A stretch of DNA of 64,000 nt, taken from positions 5,542,212 through 5,606,211 of the forward strand of contig NC_060911.1 in the NCBI RefSeq assembly GCF_014805685.1, given 5' to 3'. A program made the position numbers and the translations under genes. Source of the stretch: Silurus meridionalis. Its lineage: Eukaryota; Chordata; Actinopteri; Siluriformes; Siluridae. Positions 1 through 11,982 of this stretch are shown in pieces (the first letter of the stretch is position 1; every line of letters begins with the position of its first letter). A model generated the notes under the pieces. The model made no database searches. It saw nothing but the letters and a program-made list of their open reading frames with translations, and was not told the DNA's origin.

Positions 1-3000
1 TGGCTGCTGTAAGTACCCGCATCCAACAGATGCTCCAACAGAGGAACGAAAAGAACGAGAGTGAGATATGTCTACATCTGGGTCCAGAGGTATGTTATGT
101 GGGCTTATCTGCAGTGCTGGAATTTGCCTACTCTGGAAAGATAGCTGGTCTGAACAATAACTCCTTAGCGCAGATTCAGGCAGCTGCTTTACATCTGGGA
201 GTTTCAAGGGTTCTAGAGCTCTGCAAAAAAGAAGAAGAGGGGGAGAGTAAGAAAAATGAAGAGAAGGAAATGAAAAAAATGAATGGCAAAGAACACAGAA
301 AGCTTAACCTTCAGTCCATTAGGCAGCTGTGGGCAGAGAAGGTGGGCTGTGATGTGGAGCTGGAAGCTCAAGGAAGAAAATTTCATGGTAAAGATATGCC
401 AGAGTGTTGACTCTAGTCTAAATAGTCTACGTTCAAATTATACTCATTCGATTTGACGAGCCTCAAGACCTCAGTACATCAAATGCATTTTACATAACAG
501 GCAACAATTTATACATATACCATCAAGACTTTTTATTATCTGGACAACAAAGCTTGTTTCCTCGTGATCACGACATCATTTTCTCCCAAAATCTCTCGCA
601 ATAATCTAAAGTAAATTTTCTCATGATCTCGACATACAAACATTGATCAGTACTTCATTTTCCTGTGTATTTGGCAGCATCATGGGTGATAGCATTTGCT
701 TTTACTTTGATCAGGGACTCAATCAAACTACAGATAAAGTCCATATTTGCTGTGGAAAATTAGGATAGAAAACTATGATAAAACTATGATAGAGATTTCA
801 AATGCCAACGTGTACTTTAATACAATTAGGTTGTGAGAATATGGGTTTTTACATTGAGATTACGAGAAAATTACGATGTGATAACGAGTAAAAAACTCAT
901 TTTGAGATCAGGAGAAAACAAGAAAGGTAAATATTATAACGCATGACCTCTATGGACTTCCATATTAGCGAATAGAGAAATCCAAATAATTCTGGACTTG
1001 CCGTTCCACTATTTTTGCAGATGTGCATATTTCATTATTCCATTTTTCATTATTTCATGTTTTAAATAAGAAGTCAGTGAAACATTTTAAATACTTGAAA
1101 GGTGCGTCTACATACGTATATGTATTCACCCTTGTTGCACCACCATGTTTTTTTTGGAAAGCGACATGGTTGCAGAGTCAGATTTTTGGTTATAGTCATC
1201 AAAAATCTTTCTCAGGCAAGACCACAAAGCAGGAATGTGATTCCTGTCAGGTCTTAGCTGAACTCTAACTCTGCTCAATGACACAGATTTCAAACATGGC
1301 CGCCGTGATGTACAGCATAGAGAACGCTCTCGTGTTTACAGGTAGCTTTTTAAAGGACTCATTTCAAGGGCATCATTGACTCTTTGAGAAGTATACATAC
1401 GCATTCTTAGTTTATATTCTCAGTTATATCTTCACCTCCAGTTTTGCAATTTGTTCATGTTGCTTGCTGATCACTTGGCCTTTTGTTTGTTTCTTTGATT
1501 GATCTTTGACCTTTTGATTGATTTTGGAATCTTTTAAAATGGGATTTTTTTTGGTTAAGTTACATTTAAAGAATACCATATGGGATATTACTATTACATT
1601 GAGCTTTATTTCATTTTTTTCATTTACAGCACACAGGGTGATTCTGAGTGCCAGCAGTGACTATTTCCATGCAATGTTCAGCAGTGGTATGAAGGAGACC
1701 CACCAGACCTCAGTGTCCCTGCTATTAGTAGGGGCACCTGAACTTGAAGCACTTCTTCATTGCTGCTACAGTGGACATCTGTTTCTTGACTGGGGATGCA
1801 TTTTTGAGCTCACCATCGCTGCTCTACAGTTTCAATTCCAACCAGCACTCTCGCTCTGCCTTAGCTACCTGGAACAGCAAATGGATGTCCACAACTGCTT
1901 GGATGTGGCTGCCTTTGCTGAAGCGTACATGCTTGGTGACTTGTTTGAAACAGCTGAAGACTTCATCCTCATGCACTTCCAGGAAGTTATGGCTACTCCA
2001 ATGTTCTTGGAATTGCCAGCAGAGAAGCTTTTAAACCTTCTAAGACGCGATGCCTTGTGTGTTCCATCGGAGCTGTCTGTCTTCCGAGCAGTGGTGGCAT
2101 GGATTGAGGCAGATCCAGAGCAAAGGCTTTCTCAAGCCCAGGAAGTAATGACAGGAGTGCGGTTTCCTCTCATGACCTTCCGAGAGTTTCGAGAGGTCCG
2201 AGCCGTTAACCTGCAAATGGAGTGTCGTGGCAATGAAGATGTATATCTATACCACACAGCACTAAAAGAATTTGGATTTGGAGACTCCAGCCAAGTAGTT
2301 CAGCATCGTATACGTTACCCCAAAGATGTTCTTGTTGTTGTTGGAGGAGATCAGTTAAATCCAGACGACGGCCAACGGCTTCCTAGCAAACAGCTGTGGT
2401 TTGCTAACTCCATGCGGAGCGGTACAGGATTGGTCAAGGATATGGAGTGGAGGATGTTGGGTGAAATGCCATCGAGAGCAAGATTCAGGCATGGAATTAG
2501 CATACTAGATGGGAAACTGTATGTAGCAGGAGGTTGCCATTACTATTCTAAGACAGACACAATGAAATCTGCATACAGGTATGATCTAGGTCTTCCAAAA
2601 CTTATATTCTGTGCATTAATATAATAATTAATCATTTCTTGATAGATAATTTAATCTGTGAATCTTGTGTATTCATAAATTTCTTCATAAATAGTTTTCC
2701 CACTTGATTTGTCACTGTATTCACTTTTCATAATTACCAACGAATAATTTTTCACATTGACTTCTCACAAATATTTTTTGTCACACCTGATTTTCTCATT
2801 ATACTTTTTTTCTCGCATATTTTTTTGCCATTTTTGGCATGTAGAAATAATTTTTCACAAGTGCTTTCAAATTGTTTTGTATTTGGTTTACTTTCCTGTG
2901 TCCTCACCTGCACATAATTGCTTTATTTTCATTAATCGATTCTTCTCAAAATTCATCAACTTTATACTTTTTGTAAAACATTTTTATGGATGTGACACAT

Positions 3001-5264
3001 TTTTGCACAAGAAAAATCTTTTTAAAAAGTTATAGTAAATAATAAGTTGGTTTTTACAAGTGATCAGTCTTATAGTTTTCCTATAATGACAAGTTGAACT
3101 GCTCATACATTGAATTCAAATAGTATTCAGATGAACTTCATCCTTCGTTCAAATAGATTTTTTTCTCATTAATCTACACTTAGTACCCTAAAAGCAGTTC
3201 AATCATGGTTTCATTAGACCAGAGACTTTTGTTCCACATAGTCAGAGTCCTTCAGGTGTTTGTTGGCAAACTCCAAGTGGTTTTGCACTGAGGAGAGGCT
3301 TCCATTCAGCCACTCTGCCATAATGACCAGATCAGTAAAGTGCTGCAGTGATGGTTGTCCTTCTGGAACTTTGTCCATCTCCACACAAGATCTCCATAGC
3401 TTAGTTAGAGTGACCATAGCGTTCTTAGTCACCTCTCTTATCAGGCTCTTCTCTCACAAATGTTCAGTTTGGCTAGGAGACCAGCTCTTGGAAGAGTTTG
3501 GGTTGTGACACACTTCTTCTTCCAATTGAGAATTATGGAGGACACTGTGATCAAGGAGAATTATCAGTGCAGCAGAATTGTTTTGTGGCTTTCCCTAACA
3601 ATTTAGTGTCTTGCAACAACCCTGACTCTGAGCTTTGCAGGCAGCTCATTTGACCAAAAGGCTCTAATATGAATTGTCAGCTGTGACTCTCTGCTGTGAC
3701 ATTCAAAGTGTAGAAACATCTCAGCAACAATCAAGAGAAATGGTAGACATCTGAGCTAATAAGTGTTGTTACATGATCAAACATCTAATGTTTAAATTTC
3801 ATACTAGAATTCTGTTTTTACTTTGTCATTATGTGGTACTGAGTGTAGATTAGTAAGAAAATAACGATTGTAGTATCAGGCGACAACATAAAATGTGAAG
3901 AGGGTCTGAATACTTTCTGAATGCACTGTACATGTACATGATTTTTAGGTTCTTTTGTATTTGTTTTTATTCTGTAGTTAAATTTCTTTTTCTTCTAAAT
4001 CTTATACACACACTGGCACAGGTATGACCCTATAAACAACTCATGGAAGAGACTGTCAGATATGCAAGAGCACAGGAGTAACTTTACTATGGTGGTGAGA
4101 GAGGATAGTCTGTATGCAATTGGAGGAGACAAGGACATCAGCACTAATTTGGACAGTGTTGAAAAATACTCAGTGGAAACAGACACATGGAGGTAAGAAA
4201 CTATAAGAAGAATTGCCTAGAATAGTATACGTACCACTAAATTAAATTGAACATATTTCATCATGCCAATGAAATAATGGGAAGCAAAATGTGTAGATGC
4301 AACCTTTCTGATACACTATATGGACAAAGGTTTCGTATGTACTTTTTAAACATCCCATTCCACATCTAGTTCAGATTTGTAGTTATAATAACCTAGACTG
4401 GGGTGATGTTCCACTAGATTTTGGAGTGTGCTTGTGGAGATTTTGTCAATTTAGCCACACGGCTGTTAGTCAAGTCAGGTACTGATATAGGTGAGGTGAC
4501 GAGGCCTAGGGTCCAGTCAGCGTTCCAGTTCATCCCAAAGGAGTTCAGTAGGGTTGAGGTCAGGTATTTATAGCAGGCCACTCAAGACCTTTCACTCCAG
4601 CCCATCATATCTTCATGGGGCTGGCTGTGTGCACAGGGCCATAGTCATGCTGGAACAGGTTTGGGTGTTGAGACACTTTTGTCCAAATAGTGAATAATAG
4701 CTTGTTTCTGTGTTTTGTTCTAGCTTGGCACATTCACTGGACCAGCCTCTGAGTGGCCATGCAGCTGTTGTTTGGGAAGGAGAGATTTTTATCTCAGGAG
4801 GTTTTAATTTAAAGTACCAGTGCCTGGTGTCCATGTTTCTCTACCATCCCGAGCGTGGCACGACATATCTTTCGGACATGGCCCATGATCGAGCTCAGCA
4901 CTGCATGGAAAGCTTGGCCAAGTGCTTCTACGTAGCTGGAGGAGTGTGTAACCTGCGAGAGTTCTACACAGATCAGTTGTCCTGTGAAAGCTATGACCCT
5001 AGAAGTGATATGTGGACTGCATTTACGCCTCTTCCGCTGTGCCATGTTGGAGCAGCCTCAGCTGTCCTGGAGGGAAAGTTGTATGTGTTGGGTGGTTATT
5101 CTCAGGAAGATTACAGTGAGGCCAGATTGGTACATCGCTATGACCCTGGAAATAAGAGATGGGAGAATATGGGCAAGATGGCCGGCCCTGTCACAGACAT
5201 TCGGGCTTGTTTACTCCATTTACCTGTTCAGTTGAGAAGGTCAGATAGACTGAAAGCTATGTAA
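1..5264 (+). CDS. klhl33: Kelch-like protein, KLHL33 type, copy A (5' end outside window)
   Basis: Coding exons read as 1-387 (partial), 1630-2578, 4022-4192 and 4724-5264 (TAA). Each junction is GT-AG and the phases (1, 2, 2) keep the frame open. Exon 1 carries the end of a first BTB unit (SAVLEFAYSG) and the start of a second (GCDVELEAQG). The second continues in exon 2 (AHRVILSASSDYF), followed by a BACK region (NCLDVAAFAEAY). Kelch blades are marked by double glycines: VVVGGD, LYVAGGCHYY, LYAIGGDKD, IFISGGFN, FYVAGGV and LYVLGGYSQED. BTB-BACK-kelch proteins are usually substrate adaptors of cullin-3 ubiquitin ligases; that role is inferred from family. The KLHL33 name rests on remembered resemblance, especially the last blades (HVGAASAVL). 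The gene faces copy B tail to tail. Introns 2 and 3 hold Tc1-type elements. No frameshift is seen. Confidence 0.85.
388..1629. other. Intron 1 of klhl33 copy A, no other gene
   Basis: AT-rich sequence from donor G|GTAAAG at 387/388 to acceptor ACAG at 1626-1629. No coding or repeat family is recognised. The open frames at 1023-1268 and 1518-1629 have no family resemblance; the second is only the read-through intron part in front of exon 2. Confidence 0.6.
3172..3945 (-). mobile_element. Decayed Tc1/mariner-type transposon (family 1) in klhl33-A intron 2
   Basis: Read on the minus strand, 3432-3214 translates to a transposase piece with the typical Tc1 order: VTLTKLW, then LEFANKHLKDSD just before the SDET-type catalytic region. 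The outer ends carry related sequence (TAATCTACACTTAGTACC at the left, GTACTGAGTGTAGATTAGT near 3836-3855 at the right), consistent with terminal inverted repeats. The frame is broken, so it is a fossil. Related pieces lie at 28725-29160 and 61600-62015. Confidence 0.7.
4314..4692 (-). mobile_element. Short non-autonomous Tc1-type element (family 2) in klhl33-A intron 3
   Basis: The left end CACTATATGGACAAAGG and the right end CTTTTGTCCAAATAGTG are inverted copies of each other. The interior reads in reverse as a decayed transposase C-terminus (ESLP.. and IEHLWDELE-type words in related copies). It is about 380 bp, too short for a whole transposase. It ends about 30 bp before the acceptor of exon 4. 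Family members recur at 5428-5919, 16369-17058, 19115-19612, 30045-30390 and 47665-48090. Confidence 0.7.
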
Positions 5265-5427
5265 AAGCCATATTTAATCCCACTGACATTTGTGGTGTTA
5301 AAAGGTATCTTTTTTCATGATGTCACCTATTATAAATATAATAAGACACCTAGAACTGCTTCCCAAACCTCAGGGAGCCTCCCGATGTAAGTTTTATGTA
5401 ATGGAGACTAAAATGAGCTTAGGACAT

Positions 5428-5919
5428 ACTATATGGACAAAAGTTCATTGGCACCTGACCATAAAATTCATATCAGTTATACACATCCCATTTAACATTC
5501 AGTCCCCATTTGCTGTTATACTTTTGGAAAGATGTTCCACTAGATTTTGGAGTGTGCTTGTGAAAATGTGTTTTTATTCAGCCACAAGGGTGTTAATAAA
5601 GTTAGAGGTCTGGGGTGCAGTCAGCCTTCCAATTCATTCTAAAGGTGTTCAATAGGGTTGAGGTCAGAGCTCTATAGCAGGCCATTCAAGATCTTCCACT
5701 TTAACCCATGTCAACCATATCTTCATAGCTTTGTGCACAGCTAAATTGTCATGATGGTTCAGGTTTGGGCCTCCTAGTTTAAATGAAGGGAAAGTTTAAC
5801 GCCACAGCATCTAAAGACGTCTTGTACAATTGTGTGTCTCCAACTTTTTGGTAACAGTTTGAAGAAGAACCACATATGGCTGGAAAAGTCATGTGTCTGA
5901 ATACATTGTCCATATGGTG
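5428..5919 (-). mobile_element. Non-autonomous Tc1-type element, family 2
   Basis: Starts TACTATATGGACAAAAG and ends TTGTCCATATGGTG, an imperfect inverted pair. The interior shares the words GATGTTCCACTAGATTTTGG and GGAGTGTGCTTGTG with the other family-2 copies. It lies in the 3' flank of klhl33-A. There is no open reading frame of note. Confidence 0.65.
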
Positions 5920-7360
5920 GTTAATTGTTCTTAGCAAGTACATGACTCTTAATGTTGGAATTCGTTTGGCATTGTTACACCAGAGATTTGATATTTCGAC
6001 ATACTACTGAAAACAAAACAAAACATTTAATTGGAATTAGAAAAATTAAGCACATCCTATGACACATTTCTCTTTATTATCAATATTAATAATTAAGTGG
6101 TGTAGATTCAATGAAGAATAAAGAAGTTTCATACAGTATACTGTATTAGTGATGTTGATTGTAAAGTTTGCTTGTATTTATAAAATAAATAAAAATAATA
6201 ATAAATAAATAAATAAATAAATAAGAATCACTATATTTTTTAGTCCATGATGATGCATGTTAAGAATATTAATGGTTTTAAACATAAGACAGTACTATCA
6301 GTGGAACTGGTGTAAAATAGCCTGATCTAGTTGTTGTGTAAATGTTTTATATGTTAAGTGAATTATGAATTATGTAATGACTTATGAAATGCAAATACAT
6401 GCAATATTCAAAAACTCAAAATTCTGAAGCCTGGAGATGAAAAATGAACAATAAATACAAATTAGGACCTGTTTTTTTTTTTTATTATTTTTTTTTTAGC
6501 ACTCCTTATCTGAACCTTATGGTTAGCAAAACAGCTTTTGGTATTAAAAAAAAAAAAGTTACAAATTTAAAAACAAACATTGCATAAAGTAAAAAAAAAT
6601 ATATTATACAGAAACACAGTAAAACAGAGCGCTGCATCACAAACAGGTATCTCATACAGCAAGAATGAATGCAAGAACTAAAGCAAGAAACCTAATGAAT
6701 GCAATAAAACTAGTTTTTTTCACTGCAGCTGTGGCCCACATACCTCATGAAATGACCCCGGGGTTTTGGTAAATTTCCATATGTTTTTGAGCATTTATTT
6801 TCATGCATTTGTGTTTTCCTGTGGATTTTAACTAATAGCAATTAAGAACAAATTCTATGGGAAAGAAAATGCAAAAATATTAATGGTTTATGAAAAAGTT
6901 TAAAAATAGTTTTGAACTGTTTTGTCCGACCAAATAAATTTCTTCTCTTCTGTCAGCCATTGTGTAATGAAAAGCAGCTATTAATCCACATGAATATATT
7001 TGAGCTTGTGCAGTTTCCAACAAATGCAGTTTGCAAGCTAGTGAACTTTCTTACTATCCAATCAAAAGGCGTGAAAATGCTGAAATAATTCTATGCCTTC
7101 TAGGGGGCCTCGGAGTCAACGAGTCACAGTCTGATTAGTTAAAGCAACAGCTCCAAAATACATGCATTTAAATCTACCAAGAGCCTGCACTGTTCATTTT
7201 TGCTGGCCTTACAATAACATGTGATGTGATGGCTGAAATCTGATTGGATAGAAACTTCAATGTAGAATTGTGCTGCTACCCGAGAGAAACGCTATAAAAT
7301 GAACTGGGAATAATTGAATACATATTCATAAGCAAAAATATATGAAACATATGTACTGTA

Positions 7361-7505
7361 TCATGGCTGACCCTGCGCTATGACCCCAGCTTCCTAGCAT
7401 CACTGGGATATGCGAAGAAGTTTGACAGTGTTGTAAAAAAAAAAAAAAAAAAGTACATGTGACAAGTAAGAAATCACATTTCTTTCTTTTCTTTTCTTTC
7501 ATAGA
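7361..7505 (+). repeat. tRNA-derived SINE tail
   Basis: The stretch CATGGCTGACCCTGCGCTAT followed by CCCCAGCTTCCTAG, an A-rich run and GACAAGTAAGAAATCACATT matches the 3' half of a fish tRNA-derived SINE also present, in reverse, at 25755-25985. Only the 3' part is visible; the tRNA-like head is missing. Confidence 0.5.
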
Positions 7506-8306
7506 TATTAGGCCTGCAGAGAAAGACATTTGCTGATGTTGTTAAAAAAGGAAATATTACTGGAAAATTAATGGGAATAATTTGACAATGTTTTTGTGGC
7601 CATCTTTTGGTTTCCTCTCACTGTTCAAAAGAAATATTCCAATAAGTAGACTGGATCCACTGAATTCATTCATTATTGAATGTCCCATTCATGTATTTCC
7701 ACCTCACACCAAGTGTTTCCAGGATTTCCTTGAGATCAACTTCAACCATCACCACGATTAAGTAGTTACTGACGATTTGATTGGTCATCCATGTAAAGAT
7801 ACTCAAAAATATGATAAATATACATGATATGCTAATACATTTAGCTTCAGTCTGAAAGGCTAAAGCGTGTCCAGTGGCCTACATTGAACATTATGTTCTC
7901 ACTGTGTGCATTCTCTGTATAAAGAGGTGCCAACATCCCACACCAGTCCACAGCACAGAACAGTAACAAGTAGCTTAGTCACGCAACTCAACATTTATCA
8001 GGCCGTATTTGTGTAAGTGGCCTATAATTAGTCACCATATTTCTTCACAACCTTTCAAAGATACAGCTAGAAGACCATATCCTTTTTGGATATCATTTTA
8101 TTGCGTGGAGAAAATAATATTGAATATTGGTTTTCACATATTGAATTATTAGGAGTTGTATAAGCTGGTTTCTGATGTATTAGAAAATATTTAATTAGAG
8201 TGTGTTTGGAGAGCAGTGATCTAAAATATTATATAACTGTTTAAACTGAGCTTAATTTCTTACAAATATTTCTCATATAATTCTGAATAAAGCAGAAAAA
8301 AAAACA

Positions 8307-11300
8307 TCATTGTCTAAGGTGGTGAGGTACAGCCAGTACACATGCTGCTATATGTGTGTTAGATCCAGGGGTTCCGCACAAGTTCTCCCAGTGCTGCATC
8401 GCTGGATCATACCTATGAATCACTTTTGTGTCGCTGTAATCTTCATGGCAATAACCACCAATGACATAAATCTTTCCTTCCAACACTGCAGATGCTGCAC
8501 TGACATGAGGCATAGACATGGACATAATGGCACACCAGCAATTATTCACCGGATCAAAGATCTCACAGGCTAGCTGGTCAAATAACTGCCCAGCTACACC
8601 AGAGACTCCACCAGCTACATACAGGCAGTCTTTCAAGGTCTCCATGCAATGTTGGGCTCGACTCTGGGACATATCTCTAAGGTATGTGGTGCCTTTCTCT
8701 GGGTGATAGAGAAACATAGATTCCAAGCACTGGTATCTGCTGTCAAAGCCTCCTGAGATGAAAATCTCTCCATTCCATACACTGGCAGCATGACTACTTA
8801 AGGATTGGTCCAGAGGTTGAACAAAGCTGGAGAAAGAAACTTGAGTGTTGGTAACACAATGTGATGCAGGTTAAGTGCAATTAATGGTCTTAGTACTATA
8901 TCTTACCTTCAAATCAATGTTCCTGCTCCAAACTCAAACTTGTTTTTTATAAGGTTCTATCTACTAGTTTATCATCAAACAATATAAGATGAGATGAACA
9001 CAACATGGGCAGTGCAAAAGAAACAGACATGAAGTCTCAGTTTAGAGTCAAAGATAAAAATAATGTTTAGCTGTAGATGTTCTACATGTAATTAAGTTTG
9101 AATAAAACGATTGGAACACCGGTCTACTGTACTCACTGGTTTTTATAATATATAAAAAATTCTGGCACATTAGAACGTCTTCATTGCTGCACATAGCTAA
9201 AGTGTTTTTTAATATCAGAAAACAATCTGCTGAAGGGATTGAATTTTCTTGTAAGACATGTTTTGGTGGTACATAATGTGTTGGATGTTCTGGAAAAAAG
9301 CATAACCTTAAATTTTACTTCATAAAAAAATATTGGAACTTAAAGATATTTAAGAAGCATATATATGATCATGATCTGATCTTAGTTGGCTCAAAATGTC
9401 CTTATCTACTGAGGGTTTTATTTGTTCCATGAGGTTAAGATGTTGCTTAATTAGAGACTATTGAAGCTTATATAACAATAAGGGTTTATCCATGTTGCTC
9501 ACTGAATTTCCAGTGTTTCAGTGTACATCATGCTTACCTCCAAGAATCTGTAATAGGACAGTAGACCTCTACACTTTCAATGTTTTCTTCAATATCTTTG
9601 TTTCCACCAATGGCTAACATTTTTCCATCCACAACCAAAAGCGCAAAGTTGCCCCTTTTCTCATTCATATCAGCCAACCTTTGCCAATTATTTTGGATCG
9701 TATCATACCTGTAAAAGAGAGTACATATCATAAATGGACCAGAAATTAATCTACCTATAATTTGAGTATAGTCTTGATACTTTACCTATAGGCACATTTC
9801 ATCATGTCGTCCTTCCCATAATAATGTCGCCCACCAACTACATATAATTTCCCACCCATTACTTTAGCACTATGACAGAATCTGGGTTTCTCTGGTAAGT
9901 CTCCCAGTTTTCTCCATTCGATTCTTTTCATTAAGCCAACATGGTTATGGAAGGCATTGCTGAACCATAATTCCCCACAGGGTAAGCGTTTATCAAGGTT
10001 TTTAGTGATCTTTTCACCACCAACAAGGACCAGAGTCTCTTTAGGCAGGTAGATTCTAAAATCTGAATAGGAATGAAAGGTATTAGTACAGAACTCTTCA
10101 AACAGGGACTCATAAAGATCCCTATCACTGACTCGTGGCCACGACGTTATAACCTTCACTTCTCTGAATTCCGTAAAGGTCATTAGAGGAAACAGGACAG
10201 TTCTCATTAAATCCCTGGCTTCTTTCACCCTAGCCATTGTATCGGCATTTATCCAGGATACGACAGCTCTGAACACGGACAGCTCTGATTTTACACAGAG
10301 GCAGTTGCTGCGTAGATATGCCTTCAGCTTCTCCACAGGCAGGTCCTGAAATTTTTCAGTGACTGCCACATCCTCAAAATGTCTAAGCGTAAAGTCTTCT
10401 GCCATTTCTCGCAAGTCGAGCATCTCATAAGCTTTGGCAAATGCAACAACATCCAGACAATTATAAGCATCCATTTCCTGCTGCAGAAAGTTGAGGCAGA
10501 GCGAGAGAGCTGTTTGGAATTGGAACCGAAGAGCAGTGGAGGTGAGCTCAAAAATGCAGCCCCATCCAAGTAACAGATGTCCACTGTAGCAGCAATGAAG
10601 AAGGGCTTCTAGTTCAGGTGCCCCCATTAATAGCAGTGACACTGATTCCTGTTGGGTTTCCTTCATCCCGCTGCTGAACATTGCTCGGAAATAGTCACTG
10701 CTGGCACTCAGAATAACCCTGTGTGCTGTAAGTGTTAATGACAACAGCAATGTAAATACAATACAATAACAGAAAATTTATTGGTCTTGGAAAAAAATAA
10801 AAACTTAATTTTCTGTACAGTTTACAATGAGGTGCACAAATAAGCATCGATTACAATATATTATCTGTATTAAAGTTCTCATAATTCACATAATTTAACA
10901 AAAATTGAATTTAAAAAGCATATTCTGTTAGTCAAAATAATGAACGAATAATATTGTAAAAAAACAAAACGAAAATTGATGGCATTTGACAGATGCCCTT
11001 AAGTGACTTATAACTATGTGAGCAGTTGAGGGTTAAGGGCCTTTCTCGAGGGCCCTGCAGGGGTCGTTAGGTGGTGTTGAGTTTTGAACTTTTAACAACC
11101 TTGTAGTCAGAAGCCCAGCTTCTCAACCACAGACCTTCCAGTTTCCCAACTATTGTACTACAGCACGTACATAATAATAGTGCATAGTTGATATTATAGT
11201 AATTTGCCTAAATAATAATAATATTTTTGATTCTCCATACCATTAAATATTCTTCCTTCAGCCTCCACCTCCACATCACAGCCCACTCTCTTGTCCCACA

Positions 11301-11849
11301 GCTGCCTGATGGCCTGCAAGCTGACCTTCTTCTGTTCTTCAGCAGAGATTCCACTATTTCTCTCCTTTATCTTCATCTCACAGTCATTCTTTTCCTGTCT
11401 TTCCTCTTCTTCTTTGCAAAGCTTCAAAACCCTTGGAACTCCCAGGTAAAGAGCAGCAGCCTGAATCTGAGTTAAAGATCCTCTGGTCAAATTACTGATG
11501 ATTCCAGTGTAGGCAAACTCCAACACTGCAGATATGCCCAAATCTGATACTTCTGGACCAACACATATAAATCTCTGTCTCTCATTTATTTCTTGGAGCA
11601 TCTGCTGGACAACGGAGCTCACAGCAGCCAGAACTACAGAGTGACCATGGAAATGAGCCTTACTTTGAGTTTTTAGGGTGAGATCAGTGAGAAAAGACAA
11701 TTGTTTCATTTCCTCCAAAGCGTGGAAAAGGCTGTCTGGGTAGGATGGGTTGCAGTATAGCTTTTCGGTATATTCTTCAGATTCCTTGCTGGTTTTACTG
11801 TGAGTGGTCTTAAAGGATATCTTCTCAAACTGTTGTTTGTCGTTATAAG

Positions 11850-11881
<32 letters not shown>

Positions 11882-11982
11882 CTTGGAGGAAAAAGTACAT
11901 TACAAACATCATTTTCTTGCTGCTCACTTCCCTGAGATAGCTTCAAATATCTTGCCATGTTCTTCAAGGTTTTTGTCCTCAT
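8307..11982 (-). CDS. klhl33: Kelch-like protein, KLHL33 type, copy B
   Basis: Exons in order of translation: 11982-11241, 10725-9786, 9708-9538 and 8826-8307 (TGA), all GT-AG, phases 1, 2, 2, giving 790 aa. This is close to the length I recall for long KLHL33 forms. Order: an acidic N-terminus with ten Asp (residues 35-44, coded by a TCA/GAT microsatellite), BTB unit 1 (about 85-192, FHGHSVVLAAVS), BTB unit 2 (about 233-335, AHRVILSASSDYFRAMFSSG), BACK (about 335-450), and six kelch blades (LVLVGG, LYVVGGRHYYG, MLAIGGNKD, IFISGGFD, LYVAGGV, IYVIGGYCHED). The start is the first in-frame ATG after stops; a coding exon further upstream cannot be excluded. Likely cullin-3 adaptor by family; the substrate is unknown. 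Exons match copy A except for small length differences. Confidence 0.87.
11851..11881 (-). repeat. TCA/TGA trinucleotide microsatellite coding for poly-Asp
   Basis: About ten ATC units on the plus strand read as GAT codons inside exon 1 of klhl33 copy B and encode ten consecutive aspartates. Such pure codon repeats often vary in length between individuals. Confidence 0.85.

Larger units (their letters stand above)
5265..8306. other. Intergenic region between the two tail-to-tail klhl33 copies
   Basis: This 3 kb spacer holds the 3' untranslated sequence of both genes, one Tc1-type remnant (5428-5919), AAAT/AAAAAT-rich stretches near 6180-6240 and 6470-6610, and a SINE tail (7361-7505). No further coding exon is recognised. 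Confidence 0.55.
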
